64,000 bases of DNA from Botryotinia globosa (Eukaryota; Ascomycota; Leotiomycetes; Helotiales; Sclerotiniaceae): the NCBI GenBank assembly GCA_014898425.1, contig RCSZ01000023.1, forward strand, positions 1 to 64,000, in the 5' to 3' direction. Made by a program: the position numbers and the translations under genes. Under the pieces are notes generated by a model. That model saw only the letters and a program-made list of their open reading frames with translations, was not told the DNA's origin and made no database searches. Shown in pieces: positions 50,277 to 61,531 of this stretch. How positions within the stretch are numbered: the first letter of the stretch is position 1; each line of letters starts with the position of its first letter.

Positions 50277-50893
50277 TTGGAGGTTTACCTCCTTAATATT
50301 CTTACCACCTGCGACGGCCGAAGCTATATATATACAAAAAAAGAGAATTCTTATTTAATAAAGCTCGATTCTAGCGATTTTATTGGTTATAATAATTTTG
50401 TGATTTTTTTGGTATTGTGGCTATAGTACAAACTCTTAGGGTTAAAAAAAAGAAAAAGTAGTAATTGTATATAAGAGGCTAAGAACTTTTTAATAATATA
50501 ATTTTTATAATGTTAGCTTTAAAACTAAGATTCTTATAAAAAATCAAAGTTTTAATAGTATATAAAGTTCAAACTTATATAAACAATTAAAAAAGATTTA
50601 TATTAAATATAATAAATACAATATTAATAAAAATTATTTTAATATTATAGCTTTTGTGGTTCAGTAATATAATCGATAATCTAATATAAAAGTAATCTAT
50701 TTAAACATAAAGAAAAATGAAAAATATAAATAAAAGTGAAAAATAAAAAAATAAAAATAAATTATAAGGTAGTAAACCGACTTCGCCTGTAAGCTTTCAA
50801 TAAAATTTCTTTTTTTAAATTTTTATAATTATAAATATATTTTTATTATATTTTCTCAAAAAGCAAGGGGTCCGGGGGCTCGCAGGCCCCTGG
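50277..50893 (+). repeat. Hairpin-ended repeat copy H4 (617 bp), best preserved ends
   Basis: 5' end TTGGAGGTTTACCTCC folds as GGAGGT/ACCTCC with a two-base loop. The next segment, CCACCTGCGACGGCCGAAGC, keeps its GC. The 3' end CCGGGGGCTCGCAGG then CCCCTGG folds into an eight-pair hairpin (one G-T pair) and is followed by T. The conserved CGACTTCGCCTGTAAGC motif lies near 50,779. It has no coding capacity. Confidence 0.7.
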
Positions 50894-50963
50894 TATATAT
50901 ATAATATAATATACAATTTCGGCTCTTATAGTGTTACGGGAGCTGCCTCTAGAATCATGTGGA

Positions 50964-51514
50964 TGTCACGTGCATGGAACCAATTCACATGGAACCAATA
51001 GAAGTCATAAGCTTTACCACTACGCCACGCACGCAATCTAACCAAAAGGCACAGTATCAGGGATTGAAGTCCTGACAGTTTATTACTATATATATATCCT
51101 AACAGAGCTCCCCTTTTTTATTCTTTTCGTTCCGAAAAAACTAATCATAGAGATATTTATTTATATAGTTAACTATATGATATATAATACACAATTGTAT
51201 TAGCCATATCCTTATTATTAATAATCAATTATTAATAAATTCAGAATATCCAATCATTAAGTAGATACATCCTCACCTCTGACCCACTTTTTATTAGGAA
51301 AATCTATTCCCAATTAAGCAAGCTCTAATCAGAAATCCCAGAATAATATCCACTTAGCAAATCCCTAATACTCTATCACATATATAGAATCAATTTATAT
51401 AGAATCAATAGAAATCATAAGCTTTACTACTACACCATACACACAATCTAATCAAAAAGCATAATATCAGGGATTGAAGTCCTAACAGCTTATTACTATA
51501 TATATATCCTAACA
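50964..51514 (-). mobile_element. TRIM element (551 bp), least decayed copy
   Basis: 141-bp LTRs at 50,964-51,104 and 51,374-51,514 around a 269-bp non-coding core; perfect GTGGA target duplication (50,959-50,963 and 51,515-51,519). The left LTR keeps much GC (TGTCACGTGCATGGAACCAA) while the right one is decayed (TATCACATATATAGAATCAA). A polypurine tract on the minus strand (AAAAAAGGGGAGCTC, 51,105-51,117) adjoins the left LTR, so the sense strand is minus. On that strand the LTR contains TGGCGTAGTGG (51,017-51,027), a full match to the Pol III A-box consensus. Confidence 0.88.
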
Positions 51515-51519
51515 GTGGA

Positions 51520-53300
51520 AATATCTAGAGATTTTTCGAGGTAATTTAGACTAAATTTCAAATAGGAATTCAATAAGATTATAATTGATTGTAATTCTTA
51601 TAATTATAATAATAAAATTAATAATTATTTTTGAATATAAAACTTTATATTATAATAAAACCTATTTTCTTATATAAATCTTTATTTTATTTAAATAATT
51701 AAAATATCCAATTGTTTTTAAAATATTATTATTTCTAAACTATTTATTACAAAATATTAATTCTATAATTCTTAATATTCTAATTTATTTTTTAGTTTTA
51801 AAATTAATCTTTTAAAATATTACTAATTCTCATAAAGCCTTCTTGTTTATTATATTCTATTTTTTCTAAAATCTATTATTCTAAAAATTATATTTTAGAT
51901 TTTTAAAATATCCTATAACTAATATTATTGTCAGAAATAGACAGCAAGTTATGCATAATAAGTAATATATTGAATATATATATTAAATCTATATATCCGG
52001 GAACCTTAAAGAAGAAGTTTTATAGTAGTGTATATATACTATATATATACTATATATATAAATTTCAATATCCCTTTTATAATAGGAATTTATTATTTAA
52101 ATTATATAAACTTTATATATATATATATATATATTTATAAAAAATCTTATTAATTTCTATAATAATATCAACATTTCAGTATTATCTGTAGTTTTTATAT
52201 CTCTAATAGAATTCGATAATTTTATAATCTAATATTGTATTATAATACAAAAGTATTCTTTATCTGAATCCTGTTTTCCCTATTCATATTAAATGAAATC
52301 TAATTCATTATAAAGAGATATAGTAATACAAATTCAATTTACTTTTGTAAAATTCTTTTTATATATATCTCAACGGATTACTTTGGATTCGTTATCCTCG
52401 AATTTTAGAATCACTTTTTTAATATAATAAACAACTCAAATCCAATCTCATACGAATAGACCTCCAGCTTATCGGTTATTTTATATAGTTTTCCTTTAAA
52501 TGATCAATTTGATTAATTTGATTAATTTATAGTAAATCAATCAATTCAATCAATTCGTATGATTTTCGATAAATTTGATAGGTTTAGTAATTATAGTAAA
52601 TCTCATAATATTGATAGAATTAAAGAATCAGGTGAATTTAGTAGTTTTGATTAATTTTAAGTAAATTAGTTAATTTGATTAATTTAATTGATTAATTTGA
52701 TTAATTTGATTAATAAAGAGTTAAATCAATTAAATCGATTAAAATGTATAATATAATTGAATTCAGGACTAGTATTTATTGATATTTTTTGATATATTTA
52801 TTTTTAGTATTCTAAATTCAATTTTAAATCTTTTTTATAAGTTATAAAGTTAGAGTATATAAATTATTTTATAAGGATATCGATTGTTTGTTTAGTTTTT
52901 GGAATTTATATAATATATAGTTTTTTTGTATCGATTATGTTTTTTTGAATGTAATATTATCGAATATTAATATACTTTGTTTTATTATAAAACTTGTTTT
53001 TTTGTATTTAATTGATTTTGTTTATATTATTATAATATAATATTGGAATAAAGGATTCTTTCTTAAAATATTCATTTAAATTTTTAATTAGTTTTTTTAC
53101 TCAAACTAATTCTTTTATATTTTTATTTATAATTATAATCTCAGTTTTTATTATATAAAAAAATATTGATTTCTGTTTTGTTGAAAACTATATTATAATA
53201 TTATTATATTTGATAAGAATTATTTTTTGAATAGATTTTCTATCAATTGAAAATCTTTATATTAAATTTGTATAAATTCAATATTTGTATAAAAGTATAA
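51520..53300. other. AT-rich sequence with simple repeats
   Basis: No recognised gene. It holds a TA-rich run near 52,118-52,133 and the TTTGATTAA satellite at about 52,500-52,740. The right part may be further decayed sequence of the Copia remnant that begins at 53,350 (its RNase H and 3' end would fall here). Confidence 0.45.
52500..52740. repeat. Imperfect TTTGATTAA satellite
   Basis: Runs of the 9-mer TTTGATTAA on the plus strand and its complement TTAATCAAA/TCAATTCAA variants, in two clusters (52,505-52,560 and 52,665-52,740) with diverged sequence between them. Confidence 0.6.
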
Positions 53301-53349
53301 TAAATCGATTTGAATAAATTATATTGATTGAATATATATTAATAAAATA

Positions 53350-54060
53350 TTAAAACAAATGTTTTGTAAATATTAGATAATTTTCTTTTAGTATATATAT
53401 AATATAAACAAATTGACTTATAATATATATTATATCGAATTGTATATAATTGAAGGAGTAAATAATATTATTAACAATTTGAAGATAAAAAGTTTTATTA
53501 TTTTTATATAATAACTTTTCTTTCTCTATATCTCGAATTACTATATTTGAAGGTAAAAGCAAACTCTTAATATTGAAAAAATCAATTTCAAATTTATATA
53601 AGATTTTCTTTGTATAGTTTGATTGATGTATTTTGAATAATCGATTTTGTCGATTGTATTTTATTTGAATATCTAGAAATATATTCATTTTATTTAAATT
53701 TTTATATTTCTATTTGTTTAAAATTGTTTTTTTTACTAAGTTTATATTAATACAATTTCCTATTATTAATAGATTATTTATATATAATAAGATATATATT
53801 CCTTTTTCTATAAAAAGATTTGAATCTATTATAGATTTTTTAAATCTAATCTTTTCAGAGAATCTTTGGATAATAGTTTATCAAACTTTTAATACTTGTT
53901 TTAGTCTGTAAAATGACTTTTTCAATTTGAGGTATAATTTGCTTTTGAATTTGATTTTAAAAAAGATTTCTTTGAAAAATTCTAATACTTTTATAAGGAT
54001 TTCTATATCTATTAATTTATCATTCAAGAAAATAGTATTAATAGTTATATTATCGATTTC
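53350..54060 (-). pseudogene. Second Copia lineage: reverse transcriptase remnant
   Basis: On the minus strand, from right to left: TIFLNDKLID (family D-K-AFLNG-L), LYLKLKKSFYRLKQVLK (family LKKALYGLKQAPR), DSNLFIEKG, YILLYINNLLIIGN (the YVDDLLITG catalytic box, Asp-Asp now Asn-Asn), then in the open stretch 53,350-53,688 NIFLDIQIKY, YTKKILYKFEID, FYLQIVNNIIYSFNYIQFDI and ISQFVYI (the G-LMY---TRPDI---V region). This is clear Ty1/Copia reverse transcriptase, but a lineage different from elements A-C. No LTRs were found, so it is a truncated or very old copy. Confidence 0.75.
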
Positions 54061-54939
54061 TAAATCTTTTATAATAATTTTAATTAATAAAATATATAAT
54101 ATTTAATATCTTATTATATTAATAAAGGTTTTTGAAAATCTATTTTATATCTTTGAAAATACTTTTTGATTATTAGTTTTTTTTTTATTAATCTATTAAA
54201 TTGATTTAATTTAGTTCCTAGAATATCTTTATTATTTAATAGCTTTCAATTTATAAATACAATTTCATTTATAATTTCGAAGATATTATTATCTTTGAAA
54301 TTTTGCAATTCATTTTTGATTATTTCTATTTATATTTGGGTATTCTTTTATATAATATTATCAAGTTTTATTGATTCCTTAAGTATTGAATTATAATTAT
54401 TAATTGAAAAATCTTTAGAATATATAGAGACAGTGTGTAGTACAATTATATACTCAATAATTTGATTATTAAAGATTTTTTTCAGTTGTTTCTTATAACT
54501 TTTATTTAAAGTATTTTGGATTAAAATAATTATTGAAATAGATTTGATTTTTGAAATCTTTATAATTATTTGTATTTTTTATTTTAAAAATAAAGATACT
54601 TGTATATTTTGTATTAAATATTTAGTTTTTTATAATTATTATTATTATAATATTTGCAAAGGATAAATTCAAGCTTTTTTTGTTTATTCTAAATCCAAGT
54701 TTTCTTTTGTTTATTGGTATATATATTCTTTTATATATCTTCTTATGGATTCGTAAGAAGCAAGTCAAGTTTTTTTGTACTCATGTATTATATAATTATA
54801 TATCTCTATAACTATAGCAAATTTGTCAATTGATATATATAAGATTCCTTCTGATTGGTTATAAGTAATGTATAAAACTTTTTATTGATTGGAGCTTAGT
54901 TTTTCTTGTTGGTGTAGTTTTTCTAATTAGTGTTGTGAT
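54061..54939. other. AT-rich, probably upstream part of the Copia remnant
   Basis: No open frame. By gene order, integrase should lie here on the minus strand, but I could not pick out its motifs with confidence. Confidence 0.3.
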
Positions 54940-55422
54940 TGAATTAATAGTAGAATCTTTTGAATTAGTTTATTTAAATTAATATGAATTGAATGAAAAA
55001 GAAAGAAAATGATAACTATATATAAGAGATTAAAGGATTTTAAATAATATATTTTTTATATTATTAGCTTCAAAACTAAGGTTTTTATAAAAGATTGAAG
55101 TTGAAATAATATAAATATAACTAAAGCTTATATAATCAATTAAAAAAGGTTTATATTGAATGTAGTTGATCTAATATTAATAAAAATACTATAGCTTTCA
55201 TAGTTCAATAATATATTTGATGATCTGATGTAAAGTAATCCACTAAAATTTGAATAAGATTAAAAAATCTAAATAAAATAAAAAAATCTAAATAAAAAAA
55301 GATAAACCGATTTTATCTATAAGTTTTCAATAAAATTTCTTTTTTAGGTTTTTATAATTATAAATATAATTATATAATACTTTCTCAAAAAGCAAGGGGT
55401 CCGAAGGCTTGCAAACCTTTGG
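54940..55422 (+). repeat. Hairpin-ended repeat copy H5, 5'-truncated
   Basis: Body blocks as in H4 (AATTAATAGTAGAATCTTTT, TATATAAGAGATTAAAGG, CATAGTTCAATAATAT), an internal array of ATCTAAATAAAATAAAAAA units (55,262-55,300), the conserved CGATTTTATCTATAAG remnant and the 3' end GGGGTCCGAAGGCTTGCAAA, then CCTTTGG and T. The left palindrome is absent. Confidence 0.65.
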
Positions 55423-56191
55423 TTGAAATATTAGAATAATAAAAGATTAAATATTAAAAGCGATTTATTATTCAAATATATTGAGATATTTTAATAATAA
55501 ATATAAATTCTGATTTTTGAGATAATTCAAAAATAATTTTATCAATCGATTCCTTAAATTCTAATTAATAAAAATATCCTATTTCTTTTTATTTTATTAA
55601 TTCTTTTCAAATTGTATATTGAATTTAATAGTTTCTTATATAAGTTGAGGATTAATTAATAATCAAATCTAATCTTTAAAACATTAATAAAAAATATTTC
55701 GAAAATTGGAGTTTATTAAAATAGAATTAAATATAAAATTTCATTTTCGAAATAATTCAAAAAGATTATATAAATTAATTCCTTGAATTCTAATTAATAA
55801 TAAAATATCGTTTTATTTTATTTTATTAATTTCTTTAAAATTTTATACTAAATTAAATAATTTCTTATATAAATTGAGGATTGATTAATTATATAATTTA
55901 ATATTTAAATTCGAATTCGAAATAAGTGAGATAAGGAATCCTTATTTGAATTCTTTCGCTTATAATATAATAGTTTGTATATAAAAAAAATATTATTTAA
56001 AAAAGATTTTATATTAAAACTTGAATATTGGTATATTTCTTTTCAAGAATTCTAAAATAAATTTTAAAATGATAATAATATTAATAATAATGAATGCTTT
56101 TTAATAATCTAATATCTTTTATAATAAAATTATAATTTATATTGTTCTATATAATATAATTTTTCTTTTTAAGATTTTTATGAATATATTA
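55423..56191. other. AT-rich spacer with an internal duplication
   Basis: Two similar stretches (about 55,500-55,660 and 55,735-55,900) share AAAAATAATTTTATCAAT-like, AATTCTAATTAATAA and TTTCTTATATAAATTGAGGATT, an apparent direct duplication of about 160-180 bp. No gene recognised. Confidence 0.45.
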
Positions 56192-56858
56192 TTGGAGGTT
56201 TATTTTCTTAATAACCTTATTGTTTGTAAAAGCTGAAGGTGTATATATATATGAAAAACTCGATTTAGAAATTATTGGTTTAAAATGAGTTGTGATTTTA
56301 GCTATTCAATTGATTATAAATCTTTTATAATGTTTTTAATATTATAGTATTGTAGTATTATAGTTGAATTAATAATAGAATCTTTTAAATTAATTTATTT
56401 AAATTAATATAAATTGAATAAAAAAGAAAAAAGTAGTAACTATATATAAGAGATTAAGGACTTTCAAATAATATATTTTTTATATTGTTAGCTTCAAAAT
56501 TGAGGTTTTTATAAAAGATTAAAGTTAAAATAATATAAATATAACTAAAGCTTATATAATCAATTAAAAGAGGTTAATATTAAATATAGCTGATCTAATA
56601 TTAATAAAAATTATTTTAATATTATAGTTTTCATAGTTCAATAATATAATTAATGATTTGATGTAAAGTGACCCACTAAAATCTGAATAAAATTAAAAAA
56701 TCTGAATAAAATTAAAAAATCTGAATAAAATTAAAAAAAAGTAATATAATAAGGTAAATCGACTTTGTCTACAAATTTTCAATAAACTTTTTTTTTTAGA
56801 TTTTTATAATTATAAATATAATTACATAATACTTTCTCAAAAAGTAAAGGATCCGGGG
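56192..56858 (+). repeat. Hairpin-ended repeat copy H6, 3' end clipped
   Basis: Starts TTGGAGGTTTATTTTC (decayed palindrome), body as in H4, internal array of three CTGAATAAAATTAAAAAAT units (56,683-56,738), then ACTTTCTCAAAAAGTAAAGG and ATCCGGGGA, where it stops without the second hairpin arm. Confidence 0.65.
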
Positions 56859-57384
56859 ATAATAAAATAATATATAAGTATATCTTTTATATTCTTTTAA
56901 GTTTTAAAAATAGAAATATGTATAGATTAAATTATTTTAAATAATCATTTTTGTAATATCAAAACCTATTTTTAATTAAATTAAATATAAGAAACAGTTT
57001 ATTAAACTTCTGAAATTCTTTTATAAGAATATATATATTTTGGAATTTTAGAGATTACTTAATTATATTGAGAAATTTTTAAATAATAATTATTTATATC
57101 AAATATAAGTTAAATTTCCAATGAAATTTATTGCATTCACACAGAAATACATTTGATATCATATTATATTTTGAATTAAAAAAAATTCTTTTAAAATTAT
57201 TTTGAATTTAATTCAAGTATTTGATAAATTGTTAATAAACTTATTTTCAGAAAATGTAATAAATTTCTTTTTAATACCCGAATCAAACCAAGTTAAAATT
57301 ATATAATCAAACTTATTTCGATGTATATATCTCGCTTAAATTAATAACGATTTCCTAATATAGTATTAACTTTCTAATATAGTA
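56859..57384. other. AT-rich spacer left of the MITE
   Basis: No frame or repeat recognised. The final TA (57,383-57,384) is the left target duplication of the MITE. Confidence 0.4.
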
Positions 57385-57891
57385 AGAGTTATCGAACATA
57401 CTCACCGCACACCATGATATTTTGTGATACAATCCCTACAAATTTCATGTTTTTCCATACAAACTGAAATATTATATAACTATTGCAACTATATATATTA
57501 AATTATAGAAATTTCAAATAAAATAATTTGAGGTATTAGTTATATTAAAAAATTCATGATTTATTTTTCATTATTTTTGTTGGAAAGTTATTTAAACTTT
57601 AAATCGAAAAATCTTAGGATTTTTAACTTGTAACGCTTTTCCCATATAAAATAAGCGAAATTTTCGAAATTTTGCAGAATTTCAACTTTAATCCTTCAAA
57701 AATACTATTCTAAAAATATTTAAAAACAAATCATTTTTTTTTAATAATCTTAATGATTTTCAATTCATTTGATATAAAATTTCTAGTTTTATCTTTTATT
57801 ATAATAAATTAGCTAGGGTATTAAAAAGTGAATAATCTTATATTTTAGCTGGAAAAGTGTTACACGTGCGGTGAGTAGGTTCCAGAACTCT
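57385..57891. mobile_element. MITE with 26-bp terminal inverted repeats and TA target site (507 bp)
   Basis: Left end AGAGTTATCGAACATACTCA-CCGCAC and the reverse complement of the right end, AGAGTTCTGGAACCTACTCA-CCGCAC, agree at 22 of 26 positions. Both ends are bounded by TA, the target duplication of Tc1/mariner-type (including fungal Fot1/pogo) transposons. The interior has no coding capacity, so it is non-autonomous. The GC of the termini stands out from the surrounding AT. Confidence 0.75.
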
Positions 57892-57953
57892 TATTATTAT
57901 AATATAGTATTATTATAATATAGTATTATTATAATATAGTATTATTATAATAA
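57892..57953. repeat. 16-bp tandem repeat next to the MITE
   Basis: TATTATTATAATATAG-type unit repeated nearly four times without change, immediately after the MITE and including its right TA. Confidence 0.7.
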
Positions 57954-58234
57954 CTCTTTACTTATATAATACTAGTTTTCTTGTCAGGGCTCAGTAGTAG
58001 AGAATATGTCGGGAAAAAACCGATAGACTTTTAGTAAGAGATTATATAAGAAGATATGTTGAATTATAATCAAAACTAATCTTATGTTTTGACTAGTTTA
58101 GAGTTAGAGTGTATTTGACTACTTATAGATTACTTTTTGAAAATCTTGATAATATAGATTCCTAATATTTCTTTTTATAGTATTATAGATTATAATCTTA
58201 TCATAAACCAAATTAATAACTTTTGAATTAAATT

Positions 58235-58781
58235 TGTTACGAGTATAATAGCACATAGAGTTGTAAGCTTTACCACTATACTATATATACAATCTATCCA
58301 AAAAGTATAATATCAGAAATCGAAGTTCTAATAACTTATTATTATATATATATTTATATAATAAAACCCTTCTTTTTAATCTTTTTATTCTAAAAAGATT
58401 AGTATAAGGGTTATTATTTTAAACTATAATCAATTATATAATTTATGATAATAAATAATTCATTTAATTCTATTATCTCATATTATTACTATTAATAATT
58501 TATCATTAATAAATTCAGAATATCTAATTATTAAGTAAATATATTCTCACTTCTAAACAATTCAATTTTTAATCATTTTCTAATTTCAATTAAAATAGAT
58601 TCAATTAAAGATCCCAGAATATAATCTATAAGATAAGATCTCTGATATTTTATTATAAGTATAATAATATATAGAATTATAAGCTTTATTATTATACAAT
58701 ATATATATAATCTATTCAAAAGTTATAGTATTAGGAATCTAAGTCCTGATAGCTTATTATTATATATACATCCGTATAATA
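58235..58781 (-). mobile_element. TRIM element, variant subfamily (547 bp)
   Basis: LTRs 58,235-58,363 (129 bp) and 58,651-58,781 (131 bp) start TGTTACGAGTATAATAG and end TATAATA; perfect AAATT target duplication on both sides. The LTR interior keeps the TRIM landmarks (AAGCTTTACCACTATACTA, TATCAGAAATCGAAGTTC), and the core shares TTAATAAATTCAGAATATC and ATCCCAGAATATAATC with the other two. The 5' tandem GGAACCAAT of those copies is lacking, so this is a sister subfamily. Confidence 0.82.
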
Positions 58782-58986
58782 AAATTCAACTTCTCAATAG
58801 TTATTAAGCAACCGGTCCTTAGTTGCCTTAGGGTTTCCCTGGCGGATTGATTATATTCTACGCTGACATTTCTTTATATGATATTAAGTTTTAAGTATAA
58901 TTTAATCTTATACATAACTTAATTTTATCTATAATTTAGATTAAAATACATAACTGATATTTCAACATATAATTTATTTTTCAATA
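58782..58986. other. Short spacer between TRIM and H7
   Basis: Contains a patch of ordinary composition (58,808-58,868: CAACCGGTCCTTAGTTGCCT, GGGTTTCCCTGGCGGATTG) of unknown origin; nothing else recognised. Confidence 0.4.
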
Positions 58987-59345
58987 CCAGAGGCCTGCGA
59001 GCCCCCGGACCCTTGCTTTTTGAGAAAGTATTATATAATTATATTTATTATTATAAAAATCTAAAAAAGAAATTTTATTGAAAGCTTGCAGGCGAAGTCG
59101 GTTTACCTCATTATATTACTTTTTTTCATTTTTATTTATATTTTTCATTTTCATTTTTATTCTTATTTTTATTCTTATTCTTATTCTTATTCTTATTCTT
59201 ATTCTTATTCTTATTCTTATTCTTATTCTTATTCTTATTTTTATTTTTATTCTTATTTTTATTTTTGTTTTTATTTTTATTTTTATTCTTATTCTTATTC
59301 TTATTCTTATTCTTATTCTTATTTTTATTTTTATTTTTATTCTTA

Positions 59346-59376
<31 letters not shown>

Positions 59377-60212
59377 TTTATTCTTATTCTTATTCTTATT
59401 CTTATTCTTATTTTTATTTTTATTTTTATTTTATTTTTATTTTTATTTTTATTTTTATTTTTATTTTTATTTTTATTTTTATTTTTATTTTTATTTTTAT
59501 TTTTATTTTTATTTTTATTTTTATTTTTATTTTAGTGGGTCACTTTACTTCGAATCATTAATTATATTACTGAACTATGAAAGCTATAGTATTAAAATAA
59601 TTTTTATTAATTTTAGATTCATTATATTCAATATAACCCTCTTCCAATTGATTATATAAGCTCCAATTATATTTATATTAATTAAACTTCAATCTTTTGA
59701 AAAACCCTTAGTTTTGAAGCTAGCAATATAAAAAATATATCATTTGAAAACCCTTAGTTTCCTATATATAGTTATCACTTTTCTTTTTTTTCATTCAATT
59801 CATATTAGCTTGAATAAACTAATTTAAATGATTTTATTGAAAAAGCTTAGAATTTTATATTATAAAATTTATATTATTTCAATTTCAATCTTTTATAAAA
59901 CCCTTAGTTTTGAAGCTAGTATTATAAAAATTTTATTATTTGAAAGCCTTTAGTTTCTTTTATATAGTTATCACTTTTCTTCTTTTCATTCAATTTATAT
60001 TAACTTAAATAAGCTAATTTAAATGATTTTGTTGAAAAAGTAAGGAGTTGTATTATAACTACAATACTAAGAAAGTCGAGCTAATCAAATCGTTTGAATC
60101 AAATCAATCAAATCGCTTGAATTGAGTCTCACTAAGCAAAATTCTCTTTTTCTATATCTATATACCTTCGGCCCTCACAGGCGGCAAGATTATTAAGGAG
60201 GTAAACCTCCAA
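58987..60212 (-). repeat. Hairpin-ended repeat copy H7, longest (1,226 bp)
   Basis: Reverse orientation with both ends preserved: CCAGAGGCCTGCGAGCCCCC at the left and GGAGGTAAACCTCCAA at the right. It carries CTTGCAGGCGAAGTCGGTTT, a greatly expanded internal array (59,130-59,533), and two tandem copies of the CTTAGTTTTGAAGCTAG...TTTAAATGATTTT block (about 59,690-59,860 and 59,880-60,040), as H1 does. Confidence 0.7.
59130..59533. repeat. TTATTC/TTATTT microsatellite, about 400 bp
   Basis: Hexamer array in alternating blocks of TTATTC and TTATTT with two 5-base slips, inside copy H7. It makes long open frames in three registers (FLFL, SYSY and IFIF readings), which are artefacts of a stop-free simple repeat. 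Confidence 0.9.
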
Positions 60213-60691
60213 TAATTTCAATTATTTTATACTAAAAAAACATTATAATAAAAAACTAGTACATTTTATTGAGATATAGAAACAATTATTATTATTAATA
60301 CTATTACTATAATTATTACGATCGTTATTATAGTCATCCTTGAGCTATTTTTATTATAGTTATAACTACAGCCATAGAATACGATAGATCTCCTCTAGTT
60401 TACTTATATTTCTATTTCCAATTATTTACTATATTCACTTATTTACATATTAAAGAATTAAAATAACTTATTCTTTTTTTTTACTAATCAAAACAACAAT
60501 GACAATATTCCTTCATATAATACATATATTTATTCATCTCAAACTTACTTGCCTTAAAAATATTTACTACCTCATCTCAAGTCAGCAAATTCAACGACTT
60601 CTTTAAACAAATCTTCTCTAAAAAATTTAAATCTTTAAACAAACTCGAACCCTCCTACTCAAATCGTTCTGTTTCTCTTATAGTAACAGTA
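60213..60691. other. Spacer, moderately AT-rich
   Basis: No recognised gene or repeat; composition between that of the degraded repeats and the gene-like island. Confidence 0.4.
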
Positions 60692-61425
60692 ACCCTATAG
60701 TGGCAAAGCCATTACGCGAAATAGAGAGAAATTTAATATAAACTTTTATACAAATTTTTAATGTATATATTATATAGTCATTAATAATAATATACTTATT
60801 TTATGTATATTAAATAGAATTAGTATTTCTTATAACTCTTTTATTATTGAATTTTAATAAATAAAGGAAAATGTGAGTTGCAAGGTTTTAGTATTTAGAG
60901 TTGTAAAAGAGGTGAATAAAAGGGAATAAATATGAAAGTCAGAAAGAATAAAGAAATAAGTATAGACATTAAAAAAGAGAAAAGGGAAGTAAATATAAAA
61001 ATTAAAAAAAGGAGGGAAAAAATGAGTAGGACAGTTAAAAATATTAATTGAAAGTTTAAGAAGGAATATTATTTCTTACTTTTCATTTTTAATTTATTTT
61101 TGAATTAAAAATTCTACTATTATATTATATAATAGAGAATATATTGAATGAATAAAAGAATGATTTAATTCGAATACAAATAGATTCCTTTTATATTAAG
61201 AACAATTGTTTAAAACTAAAACTTAGAATTAACTTTTCAAATTAAAATTCAAAAATTTCATTAAGATTCTATTGATTAGAATAAGTTTCATAGGATGTAG
61301 ATTTTTAGATTATTCATATTCATCTATTAAAACTGATTCTTTCAATAAATAATTGGATATCCAAGATTTTACTATAGTTGATGAAACAATCACTTCATCG
61401 ATTATGGATTCTGTCACCACAGGGT
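60692..61425. repeat. TIR-like repeat copy 3 (734 bp)
   Basis: Left end ACCCTATAGTGGCAAAGCC and the reverse complement of the right end, ACCCTGTGGTGACAGAATCC, are imperfect inverted repeats. The interior is collinear with copies at 11,624 and 37,682 (GAGAGAAATTTAATATAAA, TTATTGAATTTTAATAAATA, CAATCACTTCATCGATTATG). Target duplication not found. It marks the right edge of the AT-rich block. Confidence 0.55.
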
Positions 61426-61531
61426 GATCTCCCCCTCAAACTCTATTCTTAACGAAGCACATAAATATATTAAAAAGTCGATTGTAATAGATTCAAATTT
61501 GGAGCGCAGTCTTTTACATTCAGTATAATAA

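Noticed and set aside
50860..50893. G-quadruplex at GGGGTCCGGGGGCTCG in the hairpin-ended repeat
   Set aside because: Only two long G runs per strand; the hairpin pairing explains the GC-rich end better.
59078..59659. Open frames of 98 to 193 codons reading FLFL, SYSY and IFIF
   Set aside because: They come from the TTATTC/TTATTT microsatellite, which has no stops in several registers; there is no real protein signal.
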